A stretch of DNA of 64,000 bases. Origin: Candidatus Amarobacillus elongatus (GTDB lineage: Bacteria; Chloroflexota; Dehalococcoidia; Tepidiformales; Tepidiformaceae). The notes under the pieces are model-generated. The model saw nothing but the letters and a program-made list of their open reading frames with translations. It was not told the DNA's origin and did not search any database. The position numbers and the translations under genes were made by a program. Shown here one piece after another: positions 54,151 through 62,007 of the stretch (its first letter is position 1; each line of letters opens with the position of its first letter). The DNA lies in NCBI GenBank assembly GCA_016703545.1, contig JADJBX010000008.1, positions 1-64,000 on the forward strand. The letters run 5' to 3'.

Positions 54151-55137
54151 TGCCGTTCGCGGCCGATGGGCCCCTCGTCTCCGTCGTCGTCCCCACCCGC
54201 GATGGGCGCGCGTCACCTGCGCGGGGCGATCACGTCCGTGCTGGCGCAGGCGTACCCGCGCGTGGAATGCATCGTGCGGGATGGCGCCTCCACCGATGGC
54301 AGCCTCGCCATCCTGGAGTCGTTCGGCGACCGCATCCGCTGGCGCTCCCGGCCCGACAGCGGCCCGTTCGAAGCGATCGAAGCCGGCTGGGCCGAGGCCG
54401 CCGGCGACATCCTCGCCTGGATCAACGCCGACGACCGCTACCTCCCCGGCGCGATCGGCCGTGCCGTGGCCGCCTTCGACGCCCACCCCGAGGCCGACGT
54501 CGTCTACGGCGCGAGCGCGGGCATCGACGAGCGCGGGCGAGTGATCTGGTGGGACCGCGCGCGCCCGTTCAGCCTCGAGGCGGCGATCCTCGACGCCGAC
54601 CACGTCATCAACCAGCCCGCGGCGTTCATCCGGCGGCGCGCGTACGACCGCGCCGGCGGCCTGCTGCACGAATGGATCCACGACCACGATCTCTGGGTTC
54701 GCATCGCCGTCGCGGGCGGGGTGTTCGTGGCGATCCCGGAGACGCTCGCGGCGGTCCGTATCAGCGATGCGAACCGCAGCATGAGCCCGGAGTTCGCGAC
54801 CGCCAGGAAGCGCGAGCTTGTGGAGCGCTGGCTCGCCGATGAGCGGCTGCCCGCGGCGATTCGCGGCCGGAAGCGGCGGGCGCGAAGCAACGCGTGGCTG
54901 CGCGGGATGCACTACCTGCGGCCGGCCCGCCCGCGCGATTGGCTGCTGGGGGCGCGGTACGCCGGGAACGCCTTCGCCGCCGACCCCACGAACCTTCCGG
55001 GCATCGCCGCGCGGCCCCCGCGGCTTGCCCTGCGGATGGCCGCGCGGCCGTTCGCCCTGCGCCGGGCGAAGCGGCGCATGCGCGCGGAGCGGGCGGAAGC
55101 GGATGCGGTGCCCATGGGGGCGGGCGGCGAGCCGTAA
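54150..55137 (+). CDS. second GT2 family glycosyltransferase, one frameshift near start
   Basis: ATG 54150 overlaps the previous stop. MPFAADGPLVSVVVPTRDG, then GATGGGCGCGC (54202-54212) carries one G too many. With GG the sequence is ARHLRGAITSVLAQAYPRVE, followed by RDGASTDGSLAILESFGDRI, INADDRYLPGAIGRAVAAFD and DHDLWVRIAVAGG. It is closely similar in layout to the upstream enzyme (both have DAIN/EAIEAGW and a long C-terminal tail), likely an old tandem duplication. Both may build one glycan. Confidence 0.88.
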
Positions 55138-55213
55138 AGGGCTGCGCTTTCCCCTTCGGGATGGCCAGCGTACGGTGAAGTCGCCCGTGGCGGGGCGCGG
55201 CTCCCGAGGAAAC

Positions 55214-55765
55214 ATGTCGAACCCCTGGCATCGACCGGTCCTGGCGGCGTTGGCCGCCGGGCTGCTGCTTGCCGGCGTCATCACCGTGTCGCTCGGCCGC
55301 GGCGGAACTTCCGCGAATGCGGCCGGAACGGTCACCATCGAAATCCTGGACAGCGGCTTCAACCCGCAGGTGTGCCAGGTGAACCGCAACGCCACCACTG
55401 TCTATTGGAAGAACAAGAGCACGAAGGTGCGCCGCGTGGTCATCCCCAGCGGCATCCCCGGCGTGCCCCTGTACGACAGCGGGGACATCGCCCTCGGCGA
55501 CACGACCACGGGCGGCGTCATCGTCAACCAGATCTGGGACCAGCAGTACTACGAAGAGTACGAAAAGACGATGACGGGCCGGATCGTTTCGCCCCTGAGC
55601 CCGAGCGCGCAGACGAGCTGCTCGCCGCAGCCGCCGACCCCCACGCCAACTCCCACGCGGACGCCAACGCCCATCGCGCCGACGCCCGCGCCGCTCCAGC
55701 TGCACCCGCGCTGCATCGGCCTGCAGGGGTGCGCCGTGCTCCCGGTCGTGGCCGGCGACGACTGA
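55214..55765 (+). CDS. exported cupredoxin-like protein
   Basis: 183 aa, ATG 55214 with GAGGA upstream. The signal helix LAALAAGLLLAGVITVSLG is followed by a plastocyanin-like beta domain (VTIEILDSGFNPQVCQVNRN, ATTVYWKNKSTKVRRVVIPS) and a Thr/Pro linker (PTPTPTPTRTPTPI) with a C-terminal Cys pair (HPRCIGLQGCAVLP). The usual copper His is not clear, so blue-copper function is doubtful. Confidence 0.65.
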   Translation: MSNPWHRPVLAALAAGLLLAGVITVSLGRGGTSANAAGTVTIEILDSGFNPQVCQVNRNATTVYWKNKSTKVRRVVIPSGIPGVPLYDSGDIALGDTTTGGVIVNQIWDQQYYEEYEKTMTGRIVSPLSPSAQTSCSPQPPTPTPTPTRTPTPIAPTPAPLQLHPRCIGLQGCAVLPVVAGDD

Positions 55766-55920
55766 GGTTGCGGGGCGAAGGAACGGGACGGGAGGGGCGC
55801 GGGCGGCCTCGCCGGCGCTTGCGTCTTTCCCCTCGCCCCATTCCTCTTCCCCGCACCTGCTAGACTGGCAGATGAGCCCGTATCGAGCGGGCACGGAAAC
55901 ACAGCAGGAGTCCCTTCCCC

Positions 55921-56292
55921 TTGGCCTTTGCCGATAAGCAAATCGCGTGCCGCGACTGCGGCGTCAACTTCGTCTTCACCGCGGGCGAGCAAGAGTTCTA
56001 TGCGAACAAGGGGCTCATGAATGAGCCCACGCGCTGCCAGTCGTGCCGTTCGGCGCGCCGGCAATCGCAGAGCACGCTGCAGGAGAACGACGGATACGTC
56101 CGTTACGGTAACTTCGCCAGCTTCGGCGGGAAGACTCCGCGGCAGATGCACCCGGCGGCCTGCGCCGAATGCGGCCAGATGACCGAGGTGCCGTTCGTCC
56201 CGCGCGGCGAGCGCCCCGTCTACTGCAGCAACTGCTACAGCAAGATCAAGCCGCCCGCCCCGCGCGAGGATGCCCCCGCCCCCCGCCGCTAG
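55921..56292 (+). CDS. zinc-ribbon protein (zf-trcl type)
   Basis: 123 aa from TTG 55921 (GGAG 14 nt upstream). Two zinc knuckles are visible: CRDCGVNFVFTAGEQEFYAN with CQSCRSARR, and CAECGQMTEVPFVPRGERPV with CSNCYSKI, joined by GYVRYGNFASFGGKTPRQMH. Such proteins are common in Chloroflexota and may bind nucleic acid. -10 TAGACT at 55861 gives a leader of about 50 nt with a GCCCG/CGGGC stem at 55875-55891. Confidence 0.85.
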   Translation: MAFADKQIACRDCGVNFVFTAGEQEFYANKGLMNEPTRCQSCRSARRQSQSTLQENDGYVRYGNFASFGGKTPRQMHPAACAECGQMTEVPFVPRGERPVYCSNCYSKIKPPAPREDAPAPRR

Positions 56293-56295
56293 CAT

Positions 56296-56319
56296 CAGTG
56301 CTGAGTGCTGAGTGCCGCG
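56296..56319. repeat. short heptad repeat (GAGTGCT)
   Basis: CAGTGCT-GAGTGCT-GAGTGCC in the 54-bp gap. Same heptad as elements D and F. Confidence 0.6.
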
Positions 56320-56340
56320 TTGCGCGCCCGCCGGAGCGGC

Positions 56341-56346
56341 TAGGAT
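56341..56346 (+). promoter_or_regulatory. -10-like TAGGAT, leaderless small gene
   Basis: TAGGAT is 6 nt before GTG 56353, supporting that start over GTG 56347. Confidence 0.35.
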
Positions 56347-56352
56347 GTGGGT

Positions 56353-56622
56353 GTGGAACTGCTGTTGGCCCAGGTGGCCCGGCTGCTTGAACGAGAACGC
56401 GCGACGCTGACCCCCGAAGCGGCACGGGCGGCGATTGCCGCGAACCCCGGCGCGCTCGGGGCGGCGCTTGTGGCCGAAGCCGCCGCCAGCGACGACGTCA
56501 CCGACGCGGGAAGTGCCCGCGCGTACCTCGCCGGGCGGCTCGCGGACCTCGCCCCCCTCCTTTCGGACGACACCGCCGCTGCTGTGCGCGCCGCGTTCGA
56601 GGCCGGCATCTCGGCGTGGTAG
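56353..56622 (+). CDS. small Ala-rich helical protein
   Basis: 89 aa: VELLLAQVARLLERERATLT, PEAARAAIAANPGALGAALV, AGRLADLAPLLSDDTAAAVR. Amphipathic helices, no motif known. Spaced between two heptad repeats with no RBS; leaderless start likely. Function unknown. Confidence 0.55.
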   Translation: MELLLAQVARLLERERATLTPEAARAAIAANPGALGAALVAEAAASDDVTDAGSARAYLAGRLADLAPLLSDDTAAAVRAAFEAGISAW

Positions 56623-56639
56623 GGGCCGGCTTCGCCGGC

Positions 56640-56676
56640 CAGTGCTGAGTCCTGAGTCCTGAGTGCTGAGTGCTTT
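56640..56676. repeat. short heptad repeat (GAGTGCT/GAGTCCT)
   Basis: CAGTGCT-GAGTCCT-GAGTCCT-GAGTGCT-GAGTGCT in the gap before the radical SAM gene, then TTTTGGCC. Five units in exact phase. Confidence 0.75.
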
Positions 56677-56723
56677 TGGCCATCGGCTGCCGGCCAGTGG
56701 CTCACGGCGGTGTTTGTGCGTGA

Positions 56724-56729
56724 TAGAAT
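56724..56729 (+). promoter_or_regulatory. extended -10 TGATAGAAT, leaderless radical SAM gene
   Basis: TAGAAT with upstream TGA (extended -10) ends 6 nt before ATG 56736, so the transcript would start at the ATG. No -35 match. Confidence 0.45.
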
Positions 56730-56735
56730 CCGTCT

Positions 56736-57626
56736 ATGACCAATAACGAGCCCACCGATTTCGGCGACCGTCATTTCGGCTCCGCCCTGGTCAACGTCAC
56801 GAACGTCTGCAACCTTTCGTGCCGCCACTGCTTCGTCTTCCGGGCGGACAACCCGAACAAGCCGAAGGACAAGATGGACGACGCGACGATGCTCCACCAG
56901 CTGGAGGCGCTGCGCGACCGGCACGGCATCCGCTCGATGCTGTTCATGGGCGGCGAACCGATGATCCGCCGCAACCTCGTGATGCAGGCGATGCCGCTGT
57001 TCGAGCACTCCTCCATCGTGACGAACGGCACCTACGGCATCCCCTCCGTGCCCGGCCACCTCGTGACCGTCTCGCTCGATGGGCCCGAGGCGATGAACGA
57101 CCCGATCCGCGGTGAGGGTGTGTTCCAGAAGGTGAAGAAGGCTGTCTTCGAGCGGGACCCCGCGGACGGCACGACGGTGATGCTGCAGATGACCATCACG
57201 AAGGAGAACGCGCCGGGCATCGAGGAGTTCGTGGAGGAGGTGAAGGACTGGCCCGTTGATGGTGTCGCCTTCACCTTCTATGTGCCGTCGCTGGGCGAAT
57301 CCTCGGAGCTGGCGTGGGACGACCTCCGCGAACGCGACGCCGTCATTGAGCGCGTGATGGCCGTGAAGCGCCGCTACCCGGATCGCGTGAAATCGAACCT
57401 GGGCGCGCTGGCGCTGATGAAGTCGGCAAACGCGCTCGGCGTGACCGGGGTTGCGGGCGAGACCTGCGGCCTGCGCCAGATGCTGCCCCTGTACATGGGC
57501 GAAGGCGGCAACTTCGAGCGCACGTTCTGCTGCTACGGGAACAACGTCGACTGCTCGCGCTGCGGGGCGTACGCAGTGTTCAATGGCGCCTACCACCGTC
57601 GCGAGGGGATCGCGCTCGAAGAGTAA
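56736..57626 (+). CDS. radical SAM enzyme with C-terminal Cys cluster
   Basis: 296 aa. Radical SAM motif CNLSCRHC at residues 25-32, SAM-side MLFMGGEPMIRRNLVMQAM, VTVSLDGPEAMNDPIRGEGV, then a C-terminal Cys-rich part (ETCGLRQMLPLYMGEGGNFE, RTFCCYGNNVDCSRCGAYAV) that could hold an extra Fe-S cluster like a short SPASM/twitch domain. Substrate unknown; similar proteins act on lipids or peptides. Stand-alone gene. Confidence 0.88.
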   Translation: MTNNEPTDFGDRHFGSALVNVTNVCNLSCRHCFVFRADNPNKPKDKMDDATMLHQLEALRDRHGIRSMLFMGGEPMIRRNLVMQAMPLFEHSSIVTNGTYGIPSVPGHLVTVSLDGPEAMNDPIRGEGVFQKVKKAVFERDPADGTTVMLQMTITKENAPGIEEFVEEVKDWPVDGVAFTFYVPSLGESSELAWDDLRERDAVIERVMAVKRRYPDRVKSNLGALALMKSANALGVTGVAGETCGLRQMLPLYMGEGGNFERTFCCYGNNVDCSRCGAYAVFNGAYHRREGIALEE

Positions 57627-57753
57627 CCCGGGCCCATGTGCCCCTGGGCGCGCGACGCGGTTTCCCGGCGCTGTACCTACGAAAGCATGGGTACTTGTAC
57701 TTCGTAAGCGCAACGGATACGGTTGATCGTGCAACGACCTGCACCGGGAGCCG

Positions 57754-58575
57754 ATGATAACCGACACCACGACCGCCACCACCACGACCACCGCGGATTC
57801 GCCCTCGCGCATGCCGGCCCTCTACCTCGGGCACGGCGCGCCCATGCTCGTGGATGACGCGCTCTGGGTCTCGCAGCTCCGGGACTGGGCGGCGCGGCTG
57901 CCCCGCCCGAAGTCCATCCTCGTCGTCAGCGCGCATTGGGAATCCGCGCCGCTGACCATCGGCGCGACGCGGCCGGTGCCGCTCGTGTACGACTTCTACG
58001 GGTTCGACCCGAAGTACTACCAGCAGCGGTACGACCAGCCCGGGGCGCCGGAGCTCGCGGGGCGGGTGCGGGCGCTGGCGCCGGACGACGAGCCGGTGGC
58101 GGAGGCGCCCGACCGCGGGCTTGACCACGGCGCGTACGTCCCCCTGACGGTGATGTACCCCGAGGCCGACATCCCGGTGCTGCAGGTTTCGATGCCCGAC
58201 CTGGCCCCGGAGCGGCTGTTCCGGCTGGGCCAGCGGCTGGCGCCGCTGCGCGACGAGGGCGTGCTGATCATTGGCAGCGGGTTCATGACGCACGGGCTGC
58301 CGTACATCGAATCCTGGGCGCCAGACGCGCCGCCGCCGTCGTGGTCGCGTGATTTCGATGCGTGGGCGGCGGACTCGCTCGCGCGCGGCGACATCGACCA
58401 GCTGTTCGACTACCGCCGCAAGGCGCCGGCCTCGCGCTACGCCCACCCCACCGCCGACCACTTCGTGCCGCTGTTCCTCACGCTCGGCGCCGCCGGGGAC
58501 CCGGAGGCGACCCCGGAGACGGCGATCGACGGCTACTTCATCGGGCTCTCGAAGCGCTCGTTCCAGGTGGCGTAG
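57754..58575 (+). CDS. LigB-family extradiol dioxygenase (DODA-like)
   Basis: 273 aa. A Thr-rich N-terminus (TTTATTTTT) precedes MPALYLGHGAPMLVDDALWV, where His begins the metal site; VVSAHWESAPLTIGATRPVP, GLDHGAYVPLTVMYPEADIP, IIGSGFMTHGLPYIESW and PTADHFVPLFLTLGAAGD follow, the class III ring-cleaving (4,5-DOPA dioxygenase) pattern. It opens catechol rings with Fe or Zn. It is convergent with hemC (2 bp). Confidence 0.9.
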   Translation: MITDTTTATTTTTADSPSRMPALYLGHGAPMLVDDALWVSQLRDWAARLPRPKSILVVSAHWESAPLTIGATRPVPLVYDFYGFDPKYYQQRYDQPGAPELAGRVRALAPDDEPVAEAPDRGLDHGAYVPLTVMYPEADIPVLQVSMPDLAPERLFRLGQRLAPLRDEGVLIIGSGFMTHGLPYIESWAPDAPPPSWSRDFDAWAADSLARGDIDQLFDYRRKAPASRYAHPTADHFVPLFLTLGAAGDPEATPETAIDGYFIGLSKRSFQVA

Positions 58576-58577
58576 GG

Positions 58578-59465
58578 CTACATCCCGGCGAGCGTCATGA
58601 GCTCGGCGGCGAGGCTGCGGCCGAGGCCGGCGGCGGTTTCCGCCGGGCCCGCCATCTTCGACCGGACGATCCGTCCCCCCGGTGCGAGCAGCGCGTGCAG
58701 CTTGAGCGTCGAGCCGAAGTGCTCGGCGTAGGCCGCGGCGGGGAAGCTGCACCCCGCGTCGATGGCGGCGAGGAACGAGCGCTCCGCGGTCACGGATTCG
58801 CGCAGGCGAGGGTCGTCGATGGCGGAGATGAGGCGGCGCGTGACGGCGTCGTCGACGCGGCACTCGATTGCGAGCGCGCCCTGGGCCGGCGCGGGCAGCA
58901 TGTCGTACACGCCGAAGATCTCGGTCGCGCGCCCTTCGATGCCGAGGCGGCGAAGGCCGGCGAGCGCGAGCACGGCGGCGTCGTATTCGCCGCCATCGAC
59001 CTTCGCGATGCGCGTGTCCACATTGCCGCGAATGGTACGAATCTCCAGGTCCGGGCGCATGGCGCGCAGCTGCGCCTCGCGCCGGGGCGAACTGGTGCCC
59101 ACGACGGCTCCCTGTGGCAGCCCCTTGAGCGTCATCTTGCGGGCGGCGACGAGCGCGTCGCGGGGGTCCTCGCGCGCGGGCACGGCGGCGATGATGAGCC
59201 CCTCGGGCCGCTTCGTCGGCAGGTCCTTATAACTGTGCACCGCGAGGTCGGCGTGCCCCTCGAGGAGGGCGGCCTGCAGCGCCGAAGTGAACCACCCGGC
59301 GCCCTCGCCCGCGCTCAGCGGGGTCGTCTGGTCACGGTCACCGGCGGTGGTGATTTCGACGAGCTCGAACTGGAGGGTGGGGTGCGCGGTGCGGAGGCGC
59401 GAGAGGACGATGTTCGCCTGCGCGAGGGCGAGTTTGCTGCCGCGGGTGCCGATGCGGATGCTCAT
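58578..59465 (-). CDS. hemC: hydroxymethylbilane synthase
   Basis: A 295-aa porphobilinogen deaminase: MSIRIGTRGSKLALAQANIV, HSYKDLPTKRPEGLIIAAVP, VGTSSPRREAQLRAMRPDLE, IRGNVDTRIAKVDGGEYDAA and the cofactor Cys in AAIDAGCSFPAAAYAEHFG. It joins four porphobilinogens into hydroxymethylbilane for heme, B12 and related tetrapyrroles. Start ATG overlaps the hemL stop (ATGA). Confidence 0.97.
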   Translation of the reverse strand: MSIRIGTRGSKLALAQANIVLSRLRTAHPTLQFELVEITTAGDRDQTTPLSAGEGAGWFTSALQAALLEGHADLAVHSYKDLPTKRPEGLIIAAVPAREDPRDALVAARKMTLKGLPQGAVVGTSSPRREAQLRAMRPDLEIRTIRGNVDTRIAKVDGGEYDAAVLALAGLRRLGIEGRATEIFGVYDMLPAPAQGALAIECRVDDAVTRRLISAIDDPRLRESVTAERSFLAAIDAGCSFPAAAYAEHFGSTLKLHALLAPGGRIVRSKMAGPAETAAGLGRSLAAELMTLAGM

Positions 59466-60745
59466 CTCCAGCCGCCGGCGCCGGTTTCGCGCAGAACCTG
59501 GTGGGCGGCCTGCACGACGTGGTCGATGTCGTCCTCGGTGTGGGCGGCGCTCACGAACCAGGTTTCGAACTGCGAGGGCGGAAGCAGCACGCCGTGCTCG
59601 AGCATCCCCCGGTGGAAGTCGCCGAAGGCGGTGGTGTCGCATTCGCGCGCCTCGGCGTAGTCGCGCGGGGGCTCGGGACGGAAGAAGAGGGTGAGCATCG
59701 AGCCGCGGCGCACGACGCTGGCGCTCGCTTCGCCGCGCTTGGAGGCGGCGCGCAGGCCGTTTTCGAGGTGCCCGGCGAGCGTCTCGGCACGACGGTACGG
59801 TTCGCCCGTCGCCAGGACATCGAGCGTGGCGATGCCGGCTGACATAACGAGTGGGTTTCCGCTGAGCGTGCCGGCCTGGTACACGGGGCCTTCGGGCGCG
59901 ATCAGGGACATCAGGTCGGCGCGGCCGCCGAAGGCGCCCACGGGCAGCCCGCCGCCGATGATCTTGCCGAGGCAGACGAGGTCGGCGTCGGGAAGGAGCC
60001 CGGAGAGTCCGTAGCGAAGGCGGAAGCCGGTGATGACTTCGTCCGCGATGAGGAGCGCGCCGTGCGCTTTCGGCAGCTCCTGGAGGGCCGCGAGGAAGGC
60101 GGGTTCGGGTTCGACCAGCCCCATGTTCCCGGCGACGGACTCCACGATCACGGCGGCGGTGTCGGCGGGGTGCGCGGCGAACCATGCCTCCAGCGCGGCG
60201 GCATCGTTATAGGGGAGCACCGCCGTGAGCCCGGCGATGGCGGCGGGCACGCCCGCGGAATCACTCAGTCCCATGGTCGCGACGCCGCTGCCGGCCTTCA
60301 CGAGCAGGCCGTCGGCGTGGCCGTGGTAGTTGCCATCGAACTTGACCACGAGGTCGCGGCCGGTGGCGGCGCGCGCGAGCCGCAGCGCGGTCATGGTCGC
60401 TTCCGTGCCGGAGTTGACGAAGCGCAGCCGTTCGATGCCGCAGGCGGCGACGATGCGCTGCCCGAGTTCGGCCTCGGCGGGGGTGAGGGCGCCGAACGCG
60501 GTGCCGTTCGCCGCCGTCTGCTGGATGACTTCGACCACGGCCGGGTGCGCGTGGCCGAGGAGGAGCGGCCCGAAGGCGCCGAGGAGGTCGATGTACCGTT
60601 CGCCCTCGGCATCGAAGACGTGGCCGGCCTGCCCCCGGACGATGGGAATGGGGGAGCCACCGACGGAGCGGAACGACCGGACGGGGCTGTTCACCCCCCC
60701 GGGGAAGAGGGCGCGGGCGGCTTCGCGGATGGCTTCGTTGTGCAC
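59462..60745 (-). CDS. hemL: glutamate-1-semialdehyde 2,1-aminomutase
   Basis: A 427-aa PLP aminomutase making 5-aminolevulinate (C5 pathway). NEAIREAARALFPGGVNSPV, RFVNSGTEATMTALRLARAA, KFDGNYHGHADGLLVKAGSG, LIADEVITGFRLRYG and the PLP Lys in LGKIIGGGLPVGAFGGR. GTG start (complement of 60743-60745) matches the family's usual N-terminus. First gene of a hemL-hemC operon; hemA, hemB and hemD are not in the window. Confidence 0.96.
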   Translation of the reverse strand: MHNEAIREAARALFPGGVNSPVRSFRSVGGSPIPIVRGQAGHVFDAEGERYIDLLGAFGPLLLGHAHPAVVEVIQQTAANGTAFGALTPAEAELGQRIVAACGIERLRFVNSGTEATMTALRLARAATGRDLVVKFDGNYHGHADGLLVKAGSGVATMGLSDSAGVPAAIAGLTAVLPYNDAAALEAWFAAHPADTAAVIVESVAGNMGLVEPEPAFLAALQELPKAHGALLIADEVITGFRLRYGLSGLLPDADLVCLGKIIGGGLPVGAFGGRADLMSLIAPEGPVYQAGTLSGNPLVMSAGIATLDVLATGEPYRRAETLAGHLENGLRAASKRGEASASVVRRGSMLTLFFRPEPPRDYAEARECDTTAFGDFHRGMLEHGVLLPPSQFETWFVSAAHTEDDIDHVVQAAHQVLRETGAGGWR

Positions 60746-60782
60746 GGACCCAGTGTAGCCGCTCGCCGGGGGTGCGGCCCCG

Positions 60783-61901
60783 TCAGGGTGCGGTGGCGGC
60801 CGCGACATCGCCGGCGAAGCCGCCGCTGCCGACGAGCGCGTACGCCAGCGCGAGGCCGCTCTGCCGGATGAAGCCGAACAGGTAGGTGGAGCCGTCCTGG
60901 GAGGCGGCGAAGGCGAACCCGCCGGAGGCCGAGGGGCGCGCGGCGAACGGCGCTGTCATGCCGTGGAAGGCGGCGCGAAGGGCGGCCTCCGCGGCGGCGG
61001 CATCGGCGGGCCACTGCAGCACCGGTTCCACCACGAGGGCGACGGAGGCGCCGCCGCGGTCCGTCATCGCGGTGACGAAGACTTCGTTCACGCCCGCATA
61101 CGGCGCGGCGAACACGGTCTGCCCGCGCGCCGTAAGCACCCCCAGCAGCGAAGGTGGCACATCCAGGAAGGACGGCCCATCGAGCGGCAGCAGGCCGAGG
61201 GTGTTCGTGCGGCGGCTGAAGAAGCGGTCGAACAGCGGGTCGAGCGCGGACCGAGCGAACGACGCCTGGAGGGTGAGGCTCGGACCGCCGCCGGTGCGCG
61301 TGGGAGTGGGGGTCGGCGAGGGCGTGGGTGTGGCGGCGACGACAGGGCCGCTATCGCCCGGCGTGGTCGGGGTGGCGCGGGGCGCGATCGTGATCACGGG
61401 GACGGGGGTGGGCGTGAGGTTGGGGTTCAGCGGCTGCGCGGCCGTGACGATGCCCCCCCGGTCGGTGGTCACGGTGAGGGTGGAGAGCGCGTCGCGGTCG
61501 CCGCTGAGCTGGCGCCAGGTCGTGCCGTCGTGTAGCAGCCCGCCGGAGAGGCCGCCCGCGGGAACGCTGAGGCGCAGGGTGAGCGGCATCGCGAGCGTCG
61601 CGGCGGTGGAATCCTGGTCGTGCACCTTGAGGTCGTACATGGGGGTCAGGGGGTGCCACCCCGCGGGCAGTGCCGGGCCCGTTCGCACCTCCGTCAGCCG
61701 GATCGAGACGGGCGTCTCCGATTGGGTGAGCACGACAAGGCGGCCGTCGGGGCTCGTCATCGCGCCCCCGGCGGAAATCTCGCCGGAGAGGGAGAGGGGC
61801 GATTCGGTCGGGAGAGGGGCGGCGGTGGGTTCGCCCGCGCAGGCCGCGGCGGCCAGGCCCACGAAGGCGGCGAGCAGTGGCAGCAGGCGGGTTGGTCGCA
61901 T
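60783..61901 (-). CDS. Thr/Pro-linker lipoprotein
   Basis: 372 aa. Signal peptide MRPTRLLPLLAAFVGLAAA with lipobox AAAC, a beta domain (DGRLVVLTQSETPVSIRLTE), a Thr/Pro linker (PTPSPTPTPTRT), and a C-terminal domain (LTLQASFARSALDPLFDRFF; SFLDVPPSLLGVLTARGQTV; LYLFGFIRQSGL-like end). Membrane-linked outside the cell. No family recognised. It is 37 bp from hemL and could be read with it. Confidence 0.6.
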   Translation of the reverse strand: MRPTRLLPLLAAFVGLAAAACAGEPTAAPLPTESPLSLSGEISAGGAMTSPDGRLVVLTQSETPVSIRLTEVRTGPALPAGWHPLTPMYDLKVHDQDSTAATLAMPLTLRLSVPAGGLSGGLLHDGTTWRQLSGDRDALSTLTVTTDRGGIVTAAQPLNPNLTPTPVPVITIAPRATPTTPGDSGPVVAATPTPSPTPTPTRTGGGPSLTLQASFARSALDPLFDRFFSRRTNTLGLLPLDGPSFLDVPPSLLGVLTARGQTVFAAPYAGVNEVFVTAMTDRGGASVALVVEPVLQWPADAAAAEAALRAAFHGMTAPFAARPSASGGFAFAASQDGSTYLFGFIRQSGLALAYALVGSGGFAGDVAAATAP

Positions 61902-62007
61902 CGCGTTCCAGTGTCGGGGGTGAAGTGCGGGGAGTTCCGTGCCCGGATTCACTCTGCCCGCTGCCCCGGCGCCCGTAAAGCCGCGCGCGAGTGGGGTGAA
62001 GGCGGGG

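Noticed and set aside
53221..55398. 725-codon minus-strand frame
   Set aside because: Antisense shadow of the two glycosyltransferases.
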